A DNA stretch of 64,000 nucleotides, from assembly GCA_963920635.1 (NCBI GenBank), contig OY987305.1, positions 26,374,876-26,438,875 of the forward strand. Reading direction: 5' to 3'. This DNA is from Pseudeuparius sepicola. Its lineage: Eukaryota > Arthropoda > Insecta > Coleoptera > Anthribidae. Under the pieces are notes generated by a model. It did no database searches. It had not been told where the DNA came from and saw only the letters and a program-made list of their open reading frames with translations. Shown here in pieces: positions 1-10,600 of this stretch (positions are counted from its first letter, which is position 1; each line of letters begins with the position of its first letter). The translations under genes were made by a program, and so were the position numbers.

Positions 1-327
1 TTGTCCTTGACTTTGGTGTGGCCGGCTCTTTTTCTTCTCCATGTACCCTATGTTTCGGCTTTTTTCTGTTGCTTTTTGCTCTTTGGGCACGTTTTCGCTA
101 CTCTCTGCGTAGCTTTGATTCACTCTTCTAATTGCTATTACCTGTTCTGGGCCCCCTTTGCCTACCTGTACCATTGTAGCAATGAAAACCTGGTCGTCTC
201 CTGTCTCTGACCTTGTCGGTGACCTCTCTAGAGTTCTGGGCGGGTTAAATGGGGACTCTCCTCCAATTTCGGTACTACGGTGCTTAGGTTTGAACGTAGT
301 GGACCTTAGTTCGTAGGGACGGGACAT
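1..327 (-). CDS. Open frame reaching the window edge, unknown
   Basis: On the minus strand a frame starts at an ATG at 325-327 and stays open for 109 codons to base 1, so its end lies outside the window. An in-frame TAG sits a few codons upstream of the ATG. The predicted peptide is hydrophilic and rich in Lys, Arg, Ser and Glu; I see no family motif. A plus-strand frame overlaps it, but the minus frame looks more protein-like because it is polar and evenly composed. It could be part of a retroelement gag or simply a chance frame. It sits in a stretch noticeably richer in G+C than the rest of the window. Confidence 0.25.
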   Translation of the reverse strand, partial: MSRPYELRSTTFKPKHRSTEIGGESPFNPPRTLERSPTRSETGDDQVFIATMVQVGKGGPEQVIAIRRVNQSYAESSENVPKEQKATEKSRNIGYMEKKKSRPHQSQGQ

Positions 328-1115
328 ATGGATTCCCCCCTACCTTCTTGTCCTATCTTTTTCCTGTACCTTTCTTACCGGTACTTCTTCTAACTCCTGG
401 TGCTCCTTTGGCACTCGCCGCGTAGGTTTTCCCTGAACCTCGCCGATTTCCACTCACTAAGGGCACTGTTTACTAACCTGTACTTTCTCTTTTTTTTCCA
501 GCCTCTTCCTTGGCCTGACCTGGATTGTCCTCGTCCTCGGCGATGCTTCCACAACTTCCCAGGATCGGCGCCTCCACCACGTGTCACACTAAGTCACGTG
601 GGAGACGCGTCGTCCGGATTGGAGACTGCGGCGGGACCGCGACTGACTGGCACGTGGGGAACCTAAGAGCAGAGATTTCCAGGCTCACGATTTGCAGAGA
701 CCGATCTCCAACAACCCGGTGATCACCAACGCTCCAGCATGACCCCCGAAGGAATCTGCCGTCAAGCCCCCTCGCAGTCGGGCCAGAACACAAGTTTGCT
801 GATAAGCTGCACCTTGTGCCTGAGCCGACCCCTCGGGGGTGGTTGGCCATCTAGTGGCTGCTGAAAAGCGGGATCCACTGATACCCAGCTTGGAAACTGA
901 GCTGTACTTATACCCGCAGATTCTGCCGAGTCGGCGGGTGGACTTTGATCTATTTATTATTTAACTTATTAATTCATCCTCGTATTTACTTTATTGACTG
1001 TCCCTCGTACTCATACTCGTTAAATTTGTTATTGTTATATTTACTTTTGTTTTGTTTAGTAGAATTTGGTTTGAATAATTCGGTCACTGGTCCACAGATG
1101 TCATTTTGGTGACAC
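328..1115. other. GC-rich stretch without a supported gene
   Basis: G+C-rich up to about 950, then AT-rich. Both strands contain only short overlapping frames with no recognisable motif. A possible splice-donor-like GGTAAGAAAGG lies on the minus strand upstream of the open frame at 1-327, so this could be leader or intron sequence of that gene. This is weak inference. Confidence 0.2.
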
Positions 1116-1117
1116 TA

Positions 1118-1645
1118 TTAAGGAGCAATACCGTGAATTCACAATTTGCCAAGCGCTCCTGGCCATCAGCGGTCCTTTTCTAAAAATACGTGCATGCATC
1201 TGCCTCGACATCGATTCGAACCAAGATCGATCGAAGGCAAAAAAACATGCAGTCCAAATAGTTCGGTGATGCTACGAACATCACCATTGCGGCCATGTTC
1301 TATAGACTTAGATCTATCGATTTTGGTTACAATAATTGGAAATTAGTGAACACACAACTCAAAATCATATTATCATGTATTCTTACAAAGGCTGAAGTAA
1401 ATTTTTGTTTGTGTAGTTGTAAGGCTGAAGGTAATGTTCTGGATCTGTTGTTCTGGGGTCGCGCTGGCGTCGCTCGTACCGGCGCTGACTTTTTAGGCTG
1501 CATGTTTTTCGTCCTTTGATCGACCTTGGTTCGAACCGATGTCGAAGCAGGCGCATGGACATGTCTTTAAAGAAAAACACCACTATGGCCAAGAGCGCTG
1601 GACAAATGTGAGTTCACGGTATTGCTCCTAAATAGTTTTATCCGT
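1118..1645. repeat. Foldback pair around a LINE-tail segment
   Basis: Bases about 1118-1270 and 1470-1640 are imperfect inverted copies of each other. Both contain GGAGCAATACCGTGAAYTCACA, a CAAGCGCTC-like block and a block around a GGTTCGAACC-like decamer. The same segment recurs at 48425-48490, joined to a non-LTR retrotransposon tail. The simplest reading is two head-to-head copies of the region upstream of that LINE tail. Confidence 0.5.
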
Positions 1646-1820
1646 GTGATTTACTAATTGTCATACACTCACTGGGATTACTACGGTTTTCTAGGGTTTC
1701 CGTAGTACTTACTAAATAATAGTAATTGCCCCCCTCCCCCGCACAAACATGTGGTTGCTTCTGGGTTAGTCCTAGTTTGGAGTATTGTGAGGGTGAGAAT
1801 TATTATTATCATTATTATCT
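1560..1820 (+). mobile_element. Non-LTR retrotransposon 3' end, (ATT)n tail
   Basis: The segment runs from a block ending in GTGAGTTCACGGTATTGCTCC, through a C-rich stretch and GTGGTTGCTTCTGG, to GTATTGTGAGGGTGAGAATT followed by an ATT/ATC microsatellite. Related copies lie at 2189-2445 (minus), 17546-17650 (minus), 48199-48490 (minus) and, split, at 6596-6655 plus 8022-8062. Termination in a trinucleotide run, always at the same end, is the behaviour of a LINE 3' UTR. No coding sequence is attached here. Confidence 0.6.
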
Positions 1821-2188
1821 TGGTAGAATTCAAGGAAAGCCTATTTGCCACAAACCAATTCTGCAGTTTACCGAGGGCATTCATTATATCGCCTATATCA
1901 CCAGCCCGTGGTTGGACCAAAAACTACTCCCTTGCGTCCCATTAAGGAAAAAATGATAACTCCATTGTTCTTGGTTTGATCGTTTTTTTTGCAAGGATGT
2001 TCGACATGATCGCAGATGCACGAATTTGTGGTAGAAAAAAACCATGTTGATTGATGTTCTTCCACATCAACGTCATTAGTTACACTATAATAGCATGAGT
2101 GGTTCATAAAGATCATTTTTGTTAGCGGTGGAAGTATTATTTTGAAAAACAAAAAAAAAAACAAAAGAAAATGCTAAACTCAGAAATA

Positions 2189-2445
2189 TAATAATAATAA
2201 TAATTATCACCCTCATAATACTCCAAGCTAGGAGTACCCCAGAAGCAACCACATGCTTGTGTGGGGGAGGGGGCAATTACTATTATTTTGTTTTCGTTGC
2301 CATTTGCGGCTAGGGACGACTTTTTCCCGATAGAACTAGGATAGCATTCGCTCCAGTACTACGGAAAACCCTAGAAAACTGTAGTAATCCCAGTGAGTGT
2401 AGGACAATTAGTAAATCACAGGGATAAAGCTATTTAGGAGCAATA
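2189..2445 (-). mobile_element. Non-LTR retrotransposon 3' end, inverted copy
   Basis: This is the same tail as at 1560-1820 but in reverse orientation, beginning at an ATA/ATAA run and ending in an AGGAGCAATAG block. Together the two copies form an inverted repeat of about 0.9 kb with an unrelated AT-rich loop (about 1821-2188) that holds no supported gene. Confidence 0.6.
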
Positions 2446-2691
2446 GTATATAACCAAGAATAGATGGAGTAAGAACAAAAAGTAAACAGAGCCAACATCT
2501 TTTTGAGTAATTCCACTTATTTAATAATGGAATTAAATGAAGACACCCCCCCTCATAACATTGATTAAATCAACAAATGTAGGTATGAATATTCTTTGTA
2601 TGTGACCATTTTAAACTAAAACTAAATTGTGCTGTAATTGTAGTATGCTAATTATCAGGAGTAATATTATAAGAGGTGTGGTTATTATCGA

Positions 2692-2815
2692 TAGTACATT
2701 TCGTTAATTTTACGAATTATAATCCCAAAGCTGAAAATATCACGACTGCGCAGCAGGGGTGGTATTTTCTTAGCATTGGGATTATAATGAGTTAATAAAT
2801 TAACGAAAGGTATCA
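2692..2815. repeat. Small foldback element
   Basis: About 50 bases around ATTTCGTTAATTT and AATTATAATCCCAA are repeated in inverted orientation around GGGATTATAATGAGTT and AATTAACGAAAGGTATC, with a short G+C-rich loop. It looks like a MITE remnant. No clear target duplication was read. Confidence 0.5.
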
Positions 2816-3713
2816 TCTGATTATTAGGCATATACCACGAGTTGTATTTAGAACAATTGCAAAATAATTTAATTATTCAGTGTTTAGGCATAATTTGACA
2901 ACCAAACTTATTATATAAATTAACTACAAAAATAATAATGGGTCATATAAAGTGTGTGGTGTGTGGCCAAATTGATATTTCTCAGGACATAACTTATCTC
3001 AGGTAAATGTTGCACACACGGGTGTAATGTTTGTAAATTTCCGTTATATGGTTGACTACAAACGTCTGCATTTTGATGCTTTTGATCCCTCTGTCCTTGG
3101 TTATTTCTCTGAGTTGCTAATTCAGAATAAAATTTATCTATTTATTTAGGTATTTGGTGAGTTTGAATTTTAGAATTTCCTTTACTAATTTAGAAGCAGT
3201 TTGGAATTGTTTTGCAAACATACACACATTTAGTGCCGATTAAAAAAAGTCTTGCTGATTATATTTTGATTTTTTATTATCCCAGAAATCTATATTTTTA
3301 ATACTTTGCAAAACCAAAACGAGTGTGCCTTTTTTCAAAAATAAAAATAATAAAATCCAAAATATTATTATAGAATCAGATTTAAAAAAACTTTAAATTT
3401 CTAGTAATTATGCAAATTTTAAATTACAATTTTCTTAAAATTTGCCCATCATGTCTTTGGCACTGAACCGACGATGTAAATACTAAATCCATACTTTTTT
3501 TCACTTCTTCGTTCTATACTTTTATCACTTCCAACCGTTTCTTCCAATTGTTTTTGTGGACCTGTGGTTTAGGTGTTTTAAAACTTTTTTGAATTGAAGT
3601 CGAGCCTTTTTTCAGTAGAGCACTAAAACAACAGCATTACAGGTTAGAATGGTTAAAATGAATTTTCAGTTTATGGGTTAGTATGTGTACAGCGTTTTTT
3701 TGTGTTTTTAGTC
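2816..3713. other. AT-rich intergenic stretch
   Basis: No gene, LTR or inverted repeat that I can support. The sequence is AT-rich with several short homopolymers. Confidence 0.4.
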
Positions 3714-3870
3714 ATGCCATGGATGTGTTCTGTAACAAATTGCCAAGGAAATTATAAAAACGGACCCAAAGTCGTTGTTTTTGCATTTCCCAAAGACTGT
3801 GTTGACATATAAGCAGCTAACAAGCTACTACAAGATGAGACTTCGTGTTGTGCCCACCGAATCTTTCAAA
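3714..3870 (+). pseudogene. THAP-type zinc-finger relic
   Basis: From the ATG at 3714 the frame reads MPWMCSVTNC, then a basic Asn/Lys/Gly stretch and VVVFAFPKD, before a stop about 25 residues later. A Met-Pro start, a Cys-x4-Cys pair and a Phe-x-Phe-Pro-Lys-Asp block are the hallmarks of the start of a THAP DNA-binding domain, found in P-element-type transposases and host THAP proteins. The following His/Cys half is not in frame. The C2CH signature is therefore incomplete and this is a fragment, probably a first exon of a dead transposase or host gene. Confidence 0.55.
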
Positions 3871-5392
3871 TATAAATACAAATATTTATTTGCGTCAGAA
3901 ATACAACATTTTTAGACAAGTCAAAGAAAAGCTAAAGCTATGTTAAGGATTAAAAATCGCTTAGATAAATACCCCCCCCCCCCAAATACATTACAATGCC
4001 ATTTCATGTATGTATATAGTTATCTCCGCCATATACTTAATAATAAATACCTAACAGGGAAAAAAGAAGACAGACAATTAGGAAGCACAAAATAAAATAG
4101 ACATGTAGCACGGCATTTAAAAAGTTTAATGGGGCACTTATATTATTTGAAATTGCATGAACTCTGCTATTGGATTGCATTTCAGCACAACAAATTCTTT
4201 ATTTTTTGTTTAAATTGTGAAAGACCAAGCCGTTTATGTTCTAATGGCAATTTGAAGAAGAAGAGTGGGCGGGGCATAATAACACGATACTCGTGATCTC
4301 TGCAAACATTGATACTCTATAAGTATTTCCTAAGTGTTTTGCAAACTGTAAGGATATCTTGATTGCAATATGCATACAGGGGATTCAGTTCCTGTGCTCA
4401 ACATGGGGATCTCGGAACCAGTAACAGATACAAATGTGGTATTCTCAACCCTTAGTGGTGGTAATTGGCGAGCGGTAATACAGGGTGAGCCACAGTTTAT
4501 TTTCTTTTGGTGTGGGCCTAAGGGTAATTAACACAGGGTAATTTTAACCTATTTATTGAAAATAAGCACTTCTAGGGAATATAATAAAAATTATTTATAA
4601 TATTGATTATTAGATACAGACTAGAATTACACTCGTCCGTTTGGCTAAACTAGCCGCTTGGAAAATTAGCGTTATAAAGGTTTCGACAATTTTATCTAAT
4701 ATAGTAAAAAAATGTTAAAAACTAGATCTTATCGCAATTGTTAAATTAGAGCAAAAATTACAAAATTAATTAATTAAAAGGGTGGAAGTTTCAATTTGTT
4801 CCCAAAATTCAGCTTAGCAAAATAACTAACGTTACAAAAACATGACGCATAACTTTCTTCCTGGAATTTCGCGTTTAGCCTTGACACGTGTGGCCTGACC
4901 AGCTTCATAGAAACGGATGGTTTTAAGTTTTAGGAATATGAATACTGGGGCCTCTCTAGGATATACTGTAGGAATATTACGAATTTAAATATTTTGGCCT
5001 TATGCGCTGGCCTGGGCATTACACAAAGTCGGTGAGTTTGGAATCAAAGTTGCGCCTTTGGGCACCTAACAAAATGCCGTTAAGAAAGTTAAAATATTTT
5101 GATGGGTTGCTGAGATATTTAAGAAAAACCGAATTTTTGAAAATTAGACTTTATTTTTTTCTGGCGTCATTTGCGATAATAAATTATACTTTTTCATTGC
5201 AACTTTTTCTGGACTACGTCTTGGTATTTTTAGAATTTCAGGGCGACGTTTCGTTTTTGATATACATCTTCATTTTTTTAAATACGAACCTGGATTTTTT
5301 ATTACATATTTTGAAATGAATTGTTGTCCTAAGTACAACGATGTATGACACATACATATTTTTTTCGTTTTGATCGCTAAAACACACATTTA
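3871..5392. other. Intergenic DNA with mariner-like terminal relics
   Basis: It holds a poly-C run near 3970 and two short relics starting TACAGGGG (about 4374) and TACAGGGTGAGCC (about 4482). The first resembles the end of the MITE at 50648-51120, sharing ATGGGGATCTCGGAA. The second resembles a segment of the palindrome arm near 11140-11225. The open frame at 5002-5319 is AT-rich and hydrophobic and shows no family resemblance. Confidence 0.35.
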
Positions 5393-5817
5393 CGAAGAAA
5401 AAAATTAATACGGTCCTGGCTATGCATTTCTTTCTTTTTTAAATTTGAACCCCCAAAACCCCCCCTCAGATACGCCCCTGTTTGTATAGTTAGTACCTAT
5501 TGTCGTACTGTCTTGCTATTCCAATTATAACAGGTGATCATTATTTTAATACCTACTGGATTAATTAAACTCCATATTTGTCATATTTTGAAATTCTTTT
5601 TTATAAGTACATACTTTAGGGAAATAACGACAATAATTATTACCAACATTGGGATACATTTTACCTAAAGTATAAAAAATAATTTCAAATATGGCAAACA
5701 CGGAGTTTAATTCATTCAGTAGGTATTAAAATAACGATCACCTGTTCTAATTGGAATAGCTTTGAAAAAAAGAGAGAAAAATGCCTAGTCCAGGACCGTA
5801 TTAATTTTTTTCGTAGT
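5393..5817. repeat. Foldback (MITE-like) element
   Basis: Sequence around AATTAATACGGTCCTGG on the left is mirrored by CCAGGACCGTATTAATTTTT on the right. A long inner block containing CAGGTGATCATTATTTTAATACC is mirrored by GGTATTAAAATAACGATCACC. The left arm carries about 80 extra bases (about 5435-5515) containing CCCCTCAGATACGCCCCTG, which looks like a hAT-type terminus, so the foldback was probably invaded on one side only. Confidence 0.55.
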
Positions 5818-6409
5818 AAATGGCTCGGCTCAAGCTTTTGTGGGGCTGGGTGCCGGATGAAAGTGTGGGGCCCCGGCAAGAAATGATTTAATCCATTAAG
5901 AACAAATTTGATACGCCACTAGAATGGCATATTTTTTGCATGTCACTTTTTAAAAAAATAGGCCGGGCGATGAGTTTAGATCACTTCAGTGATGTACTTA
6001 TAAGAAATTAATTTCGGGTTGGGAGGGAAAATTTTTGTGAATTTCTTTCAAACAATTGCATTTAAAATAATACTGTAAAATGCGCCGCCGGCGAAATTTT
6101 TTAGAAATGTTAAAGAAAATTACTTAAAATTAGTCTTAGAAAATCCCAATATCTTCAAATTTTCAAGCTGCAGTGAATATTGTCAAATTCTGAAATGGTT
6201 TCGGCCCCGCCCTTTTAAATACACTACTGACCGGATAACCCTGTACACGGGACTCAGAGGCGCGGGGCCAGTTAAAACGCAGGCCGCGTACGCACCGTTC
6301 GCACCCACCTTGAGCCGGTCCTGGAGGGGTTAGACCAGTGGCTGTTGAAATTGAAATAGCTTTAAGGTTTAAAAAACCTACTATTTTTAAATGGTTTTCA
6401 ATAAAAAAC
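5818..6409. other. Intergenic stretch left of the palindrome
   Basis: Contains G+C-rich patches near 5840-5880 and 6190-6330. Frames on both strands are short and I do not recognise any product. Confidence 0.3.
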
Positions 6410-6595
6410 TGAAACAGAATAGAACTGAGATACATTCAAAAAAACAGAAACAGTTGCATTATCAGTTTTTTTGCCCTATTTGGATAACCGTTTATTTGGA
6501 ATACCCTGTACATCAATTTATTTACTGCCTGCTTGGAGAAGAGGCTTTTGGTGGTGTATATGTAACTTCGTATAGTTGTAATTGCATGAAAAAAT

Positions 6596-6655
6596 CTGCC
6601 CCTCCTCCCCCGCACAAGCATTCAGTTGCTTCTGGGGTACCCCTCGTTGTAAGTA
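6596..6655 (+). mobile_element. Left part of split LINE tail
   Basis: A C-rich stretch followed by GTTGCTTCTGGGGTACCCC matches the other non-LTR tails in the window. It is cut after AAGTA by the TA-flanked insertion and resumes at about 8022 with TTGCGAGGGTGAGAATTATT and an ATT run to about 8062. The right palindrome arm (17546-17650) preserves the uninterrupted version. Confidence 0.6.
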
Positions 6656-8019
6656 CCCAACAAACACTCAACTTCTGGATTTTTAATAGGCCATTGCTGT
6701 AATTGATGGATTTGTGATGGGATTGGTTAGCCTCTAATGGCCCATTTCAGCTAAAGTGTTGGAATACTACCGATGTAAATATGAGAAGAAAACAACAATG
6801 GGCCAATAATGGTTCTTTGCCATGCAACCATCAACAAGGGGTGTGCAAAGATATGAATGATGTGCCACTTGTGGTCCACTATAGGCAAAAGTCCATATTA
6901 TTACCTGTACTTTTTATTTAAATTACCATAAATGGCAAAACCTGATAAGTTTACCGCGCTTGCGCTGTGTCACTGTGCCCGTTGCATCATCTTTACTGCC
7001 GTGAGGCCGGCGTCGCTGGCGCCATATTGTGGTGGTGTGTTGCCGTGCGTGCGTGCACGCCGAGTTCGTTCGGTCCATAGTGCATCAAAAGTGGCCAAAA
7101 TATAAGCCGTCCTATATCTGCATGTTGTGAGGAAGCGACTTTAGATTTGGATTATGGATTAGTGCATTGTGTTATGGTAAATAGGTGCAAAATAAGGAAA
7201 TTTAATATACGAACCTGCGAGCTATGCATACCTGATACCTGCAGGTTAAATCGAAGTTATGAGTCTCACACTGATCCCAACGTAATTTTATTCTTAATCA
7301 AACCATCCAAAATATTTGCCGTTTTTAAAGATAATACCTACATAATAAATAATGATAATATAGATATACCTATAAGTCTTTACATGTACTTAGCAATGCT
7401 AAAATTGGCAGGCAAAACACCATGTAACGTTATTTATTGCCCATCGAAGAGCACCCTCCGGAAAAAATTCTAGTTAAAATAAAAAATTAATGTAGGTAGG
7501 TATTTGATAATTTCAATAATTTACTTTCTTTCTCTTTTCAGGTAAACATCTGGTGTTTTATTACAATTTTGTATTTTTGTTCTTGTTTTTAATTTTTATA
7601 GTGATTTATTTTAAGTTTTTTTTACAATTTTTCAATTTTGTTTGTTTTAAATATATTTATTGTTTATTATTATTTGCCTTTGATTTAAAAATCACTGTAT
7701 AGGTAAGTCGGAAACCCGAAAATATTCCTTTGATGGCCATTTGATGTGTACAAATTAAATGACCAACAATGTTTGAAGTATAAAAGACCTTTAAAGGTCC
7801 AGTATAAATATAACACACAACCTCTATTGGTACTCCTATGGTGGACCATAAATAAATTTGCACTGGCCATCCATGCTGGAAAAATGACTGATGGAACGCA
7901 GCCGGCCACCGGGACATTACGGACCCGGGCCAATGATGGTTTCCATCATTGTTCCAATGATGCAGTGATGGTTACCCAATACATTTTTACAAATGGCCCG
8001 TTTATCAGTGTTTGTTGGG
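6656..8019. mobile_element. TA-flanked DNA transposon, 1.36 kb
   Basis: The right palindrome arm gives the empty site, so the insertion is exact: it is flanked by TA on both sides and has 13-base terminal inverted repeats, CCCAACAAACACT and AGTGTTTGTTGGG. An inner pair of inverted GGCCCATT-like blocks lies near each end. TA duplication points to the Tc1/mariner group or a non-autonomous relative. A G+C-rich CpG-containing block at about 6955-7080 precedes a 108-residue frame at 7147-7473 whose product I do not recognise. No DDE motif is visible. Confidence 0.75.
7147..7473 (+). CDS. Unrecognised frame inside the TA-flanked element
   Basis: A 108-codon frame downstream of a CpG-rich leader. 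The N-terminal part has four cysteines, two of them in CELCIPDTC. The rest is hydrophobic with many Ile and Asn, and the C-terminus is basic. No transposase signature, membrane topology or known domain is evident. It may be a fragment of captured sequence or a chance frame. Confidence 0.2.
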   Translation: MDYGLVHCVMVNRCKIRKFNIRTCELCIPDTCRLNRSYESHTDPNVILFLIKPSKIFAVFKDNTYIINNDNIDIPISLYMYLAMLKLAGKTPCNVIYCPSKSTLRKKF

Positions 8020-8133
8020 TATTGCGAGGGTGAGAATTATTATCATTATTATTATTATATGACAGATGTAAAAATGTGTTCCTGTCATCGTTTTACATTA
8101 TTTGACAATAACGCAACATTATTGGAAACGTAC

Positions 8134-9039
8134 TAGGGTTGCCACCTTTTTTGAAAAGTGAAAAAAGGACATTGCCAAAAATTCTTCTAAAAATTTTCTT
8201 ACAAATTAAATTATAACAAAACATTAAAAAGTTTAAATTTTGTCAAAATTCGACGTAATGTCAGCAGAAGATATACCCAAAACGGCATTTTCTACAGACA
8301 TAGGTCACTATCAATTTAAAAGCATGCCATTTGGTCTCAAAAATGCACCCAGAACCTTCCAAAGAGTAATGAATAATATTCTTCGAGGCCTTCAAAATTA
8401 ATGTCTTGTATACCTCGATGATATTATCATTTTTTAATTGTAAAACACGTGAAAATGAAAAAATTGACTTCTTTTAGTCCATAATAATTATTCACTTTCC
8501 AATTGTAAACGTCTTAGCGTGTCTCAACAAAACTTCGTGTAACAACATTGTAAATGCAATTGCCTTTAAAAAACGTGTGATTATTCCAGGCAAAAATATT
8601 GGAAGTAGCGTTACAATGTTTTAACAGCGAAATTTTCATACAAATTAAATTATAACAAAACATTAAAAAGTTTAAATTTTGTCAAAATTCAAAGTCATCA
8701 AATCGCTAAAGTGGACGAAAATTGGGTTACATTTTCATTTCCCTTGTCAAACACATTCTCTGAATATCTAGGTTGGATAGATCTTTGATAATATCAATAT
8801 AATAAAATGGACTTGGGCACCAGTAAGCCGCTAAAGTCGACAACGATGATAAAAACAATAATCGAGGGGTCAGGTCACCAGGAGCTAGTAGAGCATATGC
8901 CGCTGTCCGAACTCGAACTACACCGATCCCGTCACCCCTAATGTTATTAAAAAGGATATTTTAGTGCTAAAAAAGTCACAAGGACAATTTGTTTGAAAAA
9001 AGGACTGTCCTTTTCAAAAAAGGACAGGTGGCAACCCTA
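8134..9039. mobile_element. hAT-type element (left arm copy)
   Basis: The ends are TAGGGTTGCCACC and GGTGGCAACCCTA, flanked by an exact 8-base duplication AAACGTAC at 8126-8133 and 9040-9047. TAG-starting termini with an 8-base duplication are diagnostic of the hAT superfamily. The 906-base element encodes no hAT transposase. It contains a gypsy reverse-transcriptase fragment and lies between two direct repeats of about 50 bases (8202-8252 and 8641-8691). An equivalent copy sits at 16571-17475. Confidence 0.85.
8258..8438 (+). pseudogene. Gypsy/errantivirus reverse-transcriptase fragment
   Basis: The frame carries the motif block [22 protein letters not shown] and the catalytic box YLDD, interrupted by one TAA. 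It closely resembles the matching part of the errantivirus polymerase at 28.7-28.9 kb but is clearly a different copy. It is only about 60 codons, has no LTRs, and lies wholly inside the hAT element, so it was captured as DNA. Confidence 0.8.
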
Positions 9040-9910
9040 AAACGTACATATTTTTACATTCGATATCTAAAGTTTTTTGTTTTGTGAAATAAAGTTTATA
9101 AATTGCAAAAATGTACCATTTATAAAAAATATTGTCATTTGCAGATAAAATAACGTAATGCAATACAATCGGAAAGCTTTTTTCCGGATTTGCCAGCTAT
9201 CGGGACTCCTGCAGCTTGTCCTGATACCTAATAGACCGGGAGCTGGCGACACTTTTTATTGTCACATTTCCTAAAGCTTAATTTATCTTTTGTTTGATAA
9301 TATTAGTGACACTCATTAATAAAATGAATTCCTGCCATCACGGTGGCGGGACAACGATTGAGCCTGCCAATGATGTTAAAAAAAGGTAAATGTTAAATAT
9401 TCTAAAAGCTGAAACTTTTTCTATTGTTTAATAATATTTCAATAAGAAGTAAAATGCCCCCCTGCCACTTCTACCGTATAACGGTCAACTCCTGCCATAG
9501 TCATCTTTATGTGAAAAAAAAATCAATTGATACAAATACTAAATGCTAAAAATTTCGAGGTGTTCTTAAATGGGACATACTAACGTCCAATTATGACCGA
9601 GAATTAGCTTTTTAGACGTTTGGGAAAATGGCCGCTCAGACGTCATCGATATTATTTTCCCAGAAACATACCTCTATATATTGAAAGTCCTTATCATTCT
9701 CAACAACTTTTGTAGGAAAATATTTTCTGTATCTGTTATTGTTCACAATATACAGGGTCAAATATGTAAAAAAACATGGATGCAATAGGGTCGGTTTTCC
9801 GAAATCTAGCCAGCCATGGAAACAATAATTGATAATCCCAAATTATTTAAGATTATGATGGGGTACCCTGGCACCTTTAAATATATTATTAAATATTAAT
9901 ATTTATATCT

Positions 9911-10600
9911 TATATAAATGAATTACTAACCCTAGATTGTTCAGGAACCATAATATCTTATGCAGATGACACAGTTCTCTTTGTGAAGGCGGAAGACTGG
10001 ACCCAAGTTGAAAGGGCAGTCTGCAAAGACTTAAGGTTAATAACAGACTGGCTAGACGAAAGCTTACTTACAATAAATTAAAAAAAACTAAATACCTAGT
10101 TACCGTTTGCATACTATAAAGATAAGCTGCCTCCAAATAGCACCCTCCAGGTATATTTACCTAACAGAAACACTACTTAAACATTACAGGCTGCAACAGA
10201 AATTAAATACTTAGGAATAGTCATCGATTGCAATTTAAAATAGAACGCACACATTGAAATCACTACAAAGAAATTAAGATCACTGCTATACCTTTTTTAC
10301 CAAATGAAACATATCCTGAACAGAGAGAATTTAAAAACGGTATACTATTCCTTAGTACAGTCGCACTTGTTGTTCGCAATAATTGCCTGGGGGAGTGCAT
10401 TTAACAACAGTTTAAGACCTCTAGAAATTATAAACAAAAAAATAATAAAGAGCATTTTTAACCTTAATCCAGGGCATCCAACTGAGCAACTCTACAGAGA
10501 CACAGAAATGTTAAATATAAGGGAGCTATATGCCAAAACAGCCCTACTAAAATTTATAAAAGATGGAGATATTAATAAAAATATAACTCATACTTACTAG
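9911..10600 (+). pseudogene. LINE reverse-transcriptase C-terminal fragment
   Basis: Starting near YINELL, the frame reads SYADDT (the catalytic YADD box), then FVKAEDW and a thumb/connection region. Internal stops follow, then an open 98-codon stretch with LKTVYYSLVQSHLLFAIIAW, typical of the region after the reverse transcriptase in Jockey/CR1-type non-LTR retrotransposons. No endonuclease or ORF1 is present. The identical, inverted fragment is at 15010-15699. Confidence 0.75.

Noticed and set aside
1200..1550. GGTTCGAACC-like decamers suggesting a pol III B box or tRNA-derived SINE
   Set aside because: No matching A box at the right spacing and no cloverleaf; the segment is explained as an inverted pair of a LINE-tail-linked repeat.
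5002..5319. 105-codon plus-strand frame
   Set aside because: AT-driven Phe/Leu/Ile-rich translation with no domain, conserved block or neighbouring gene signals.
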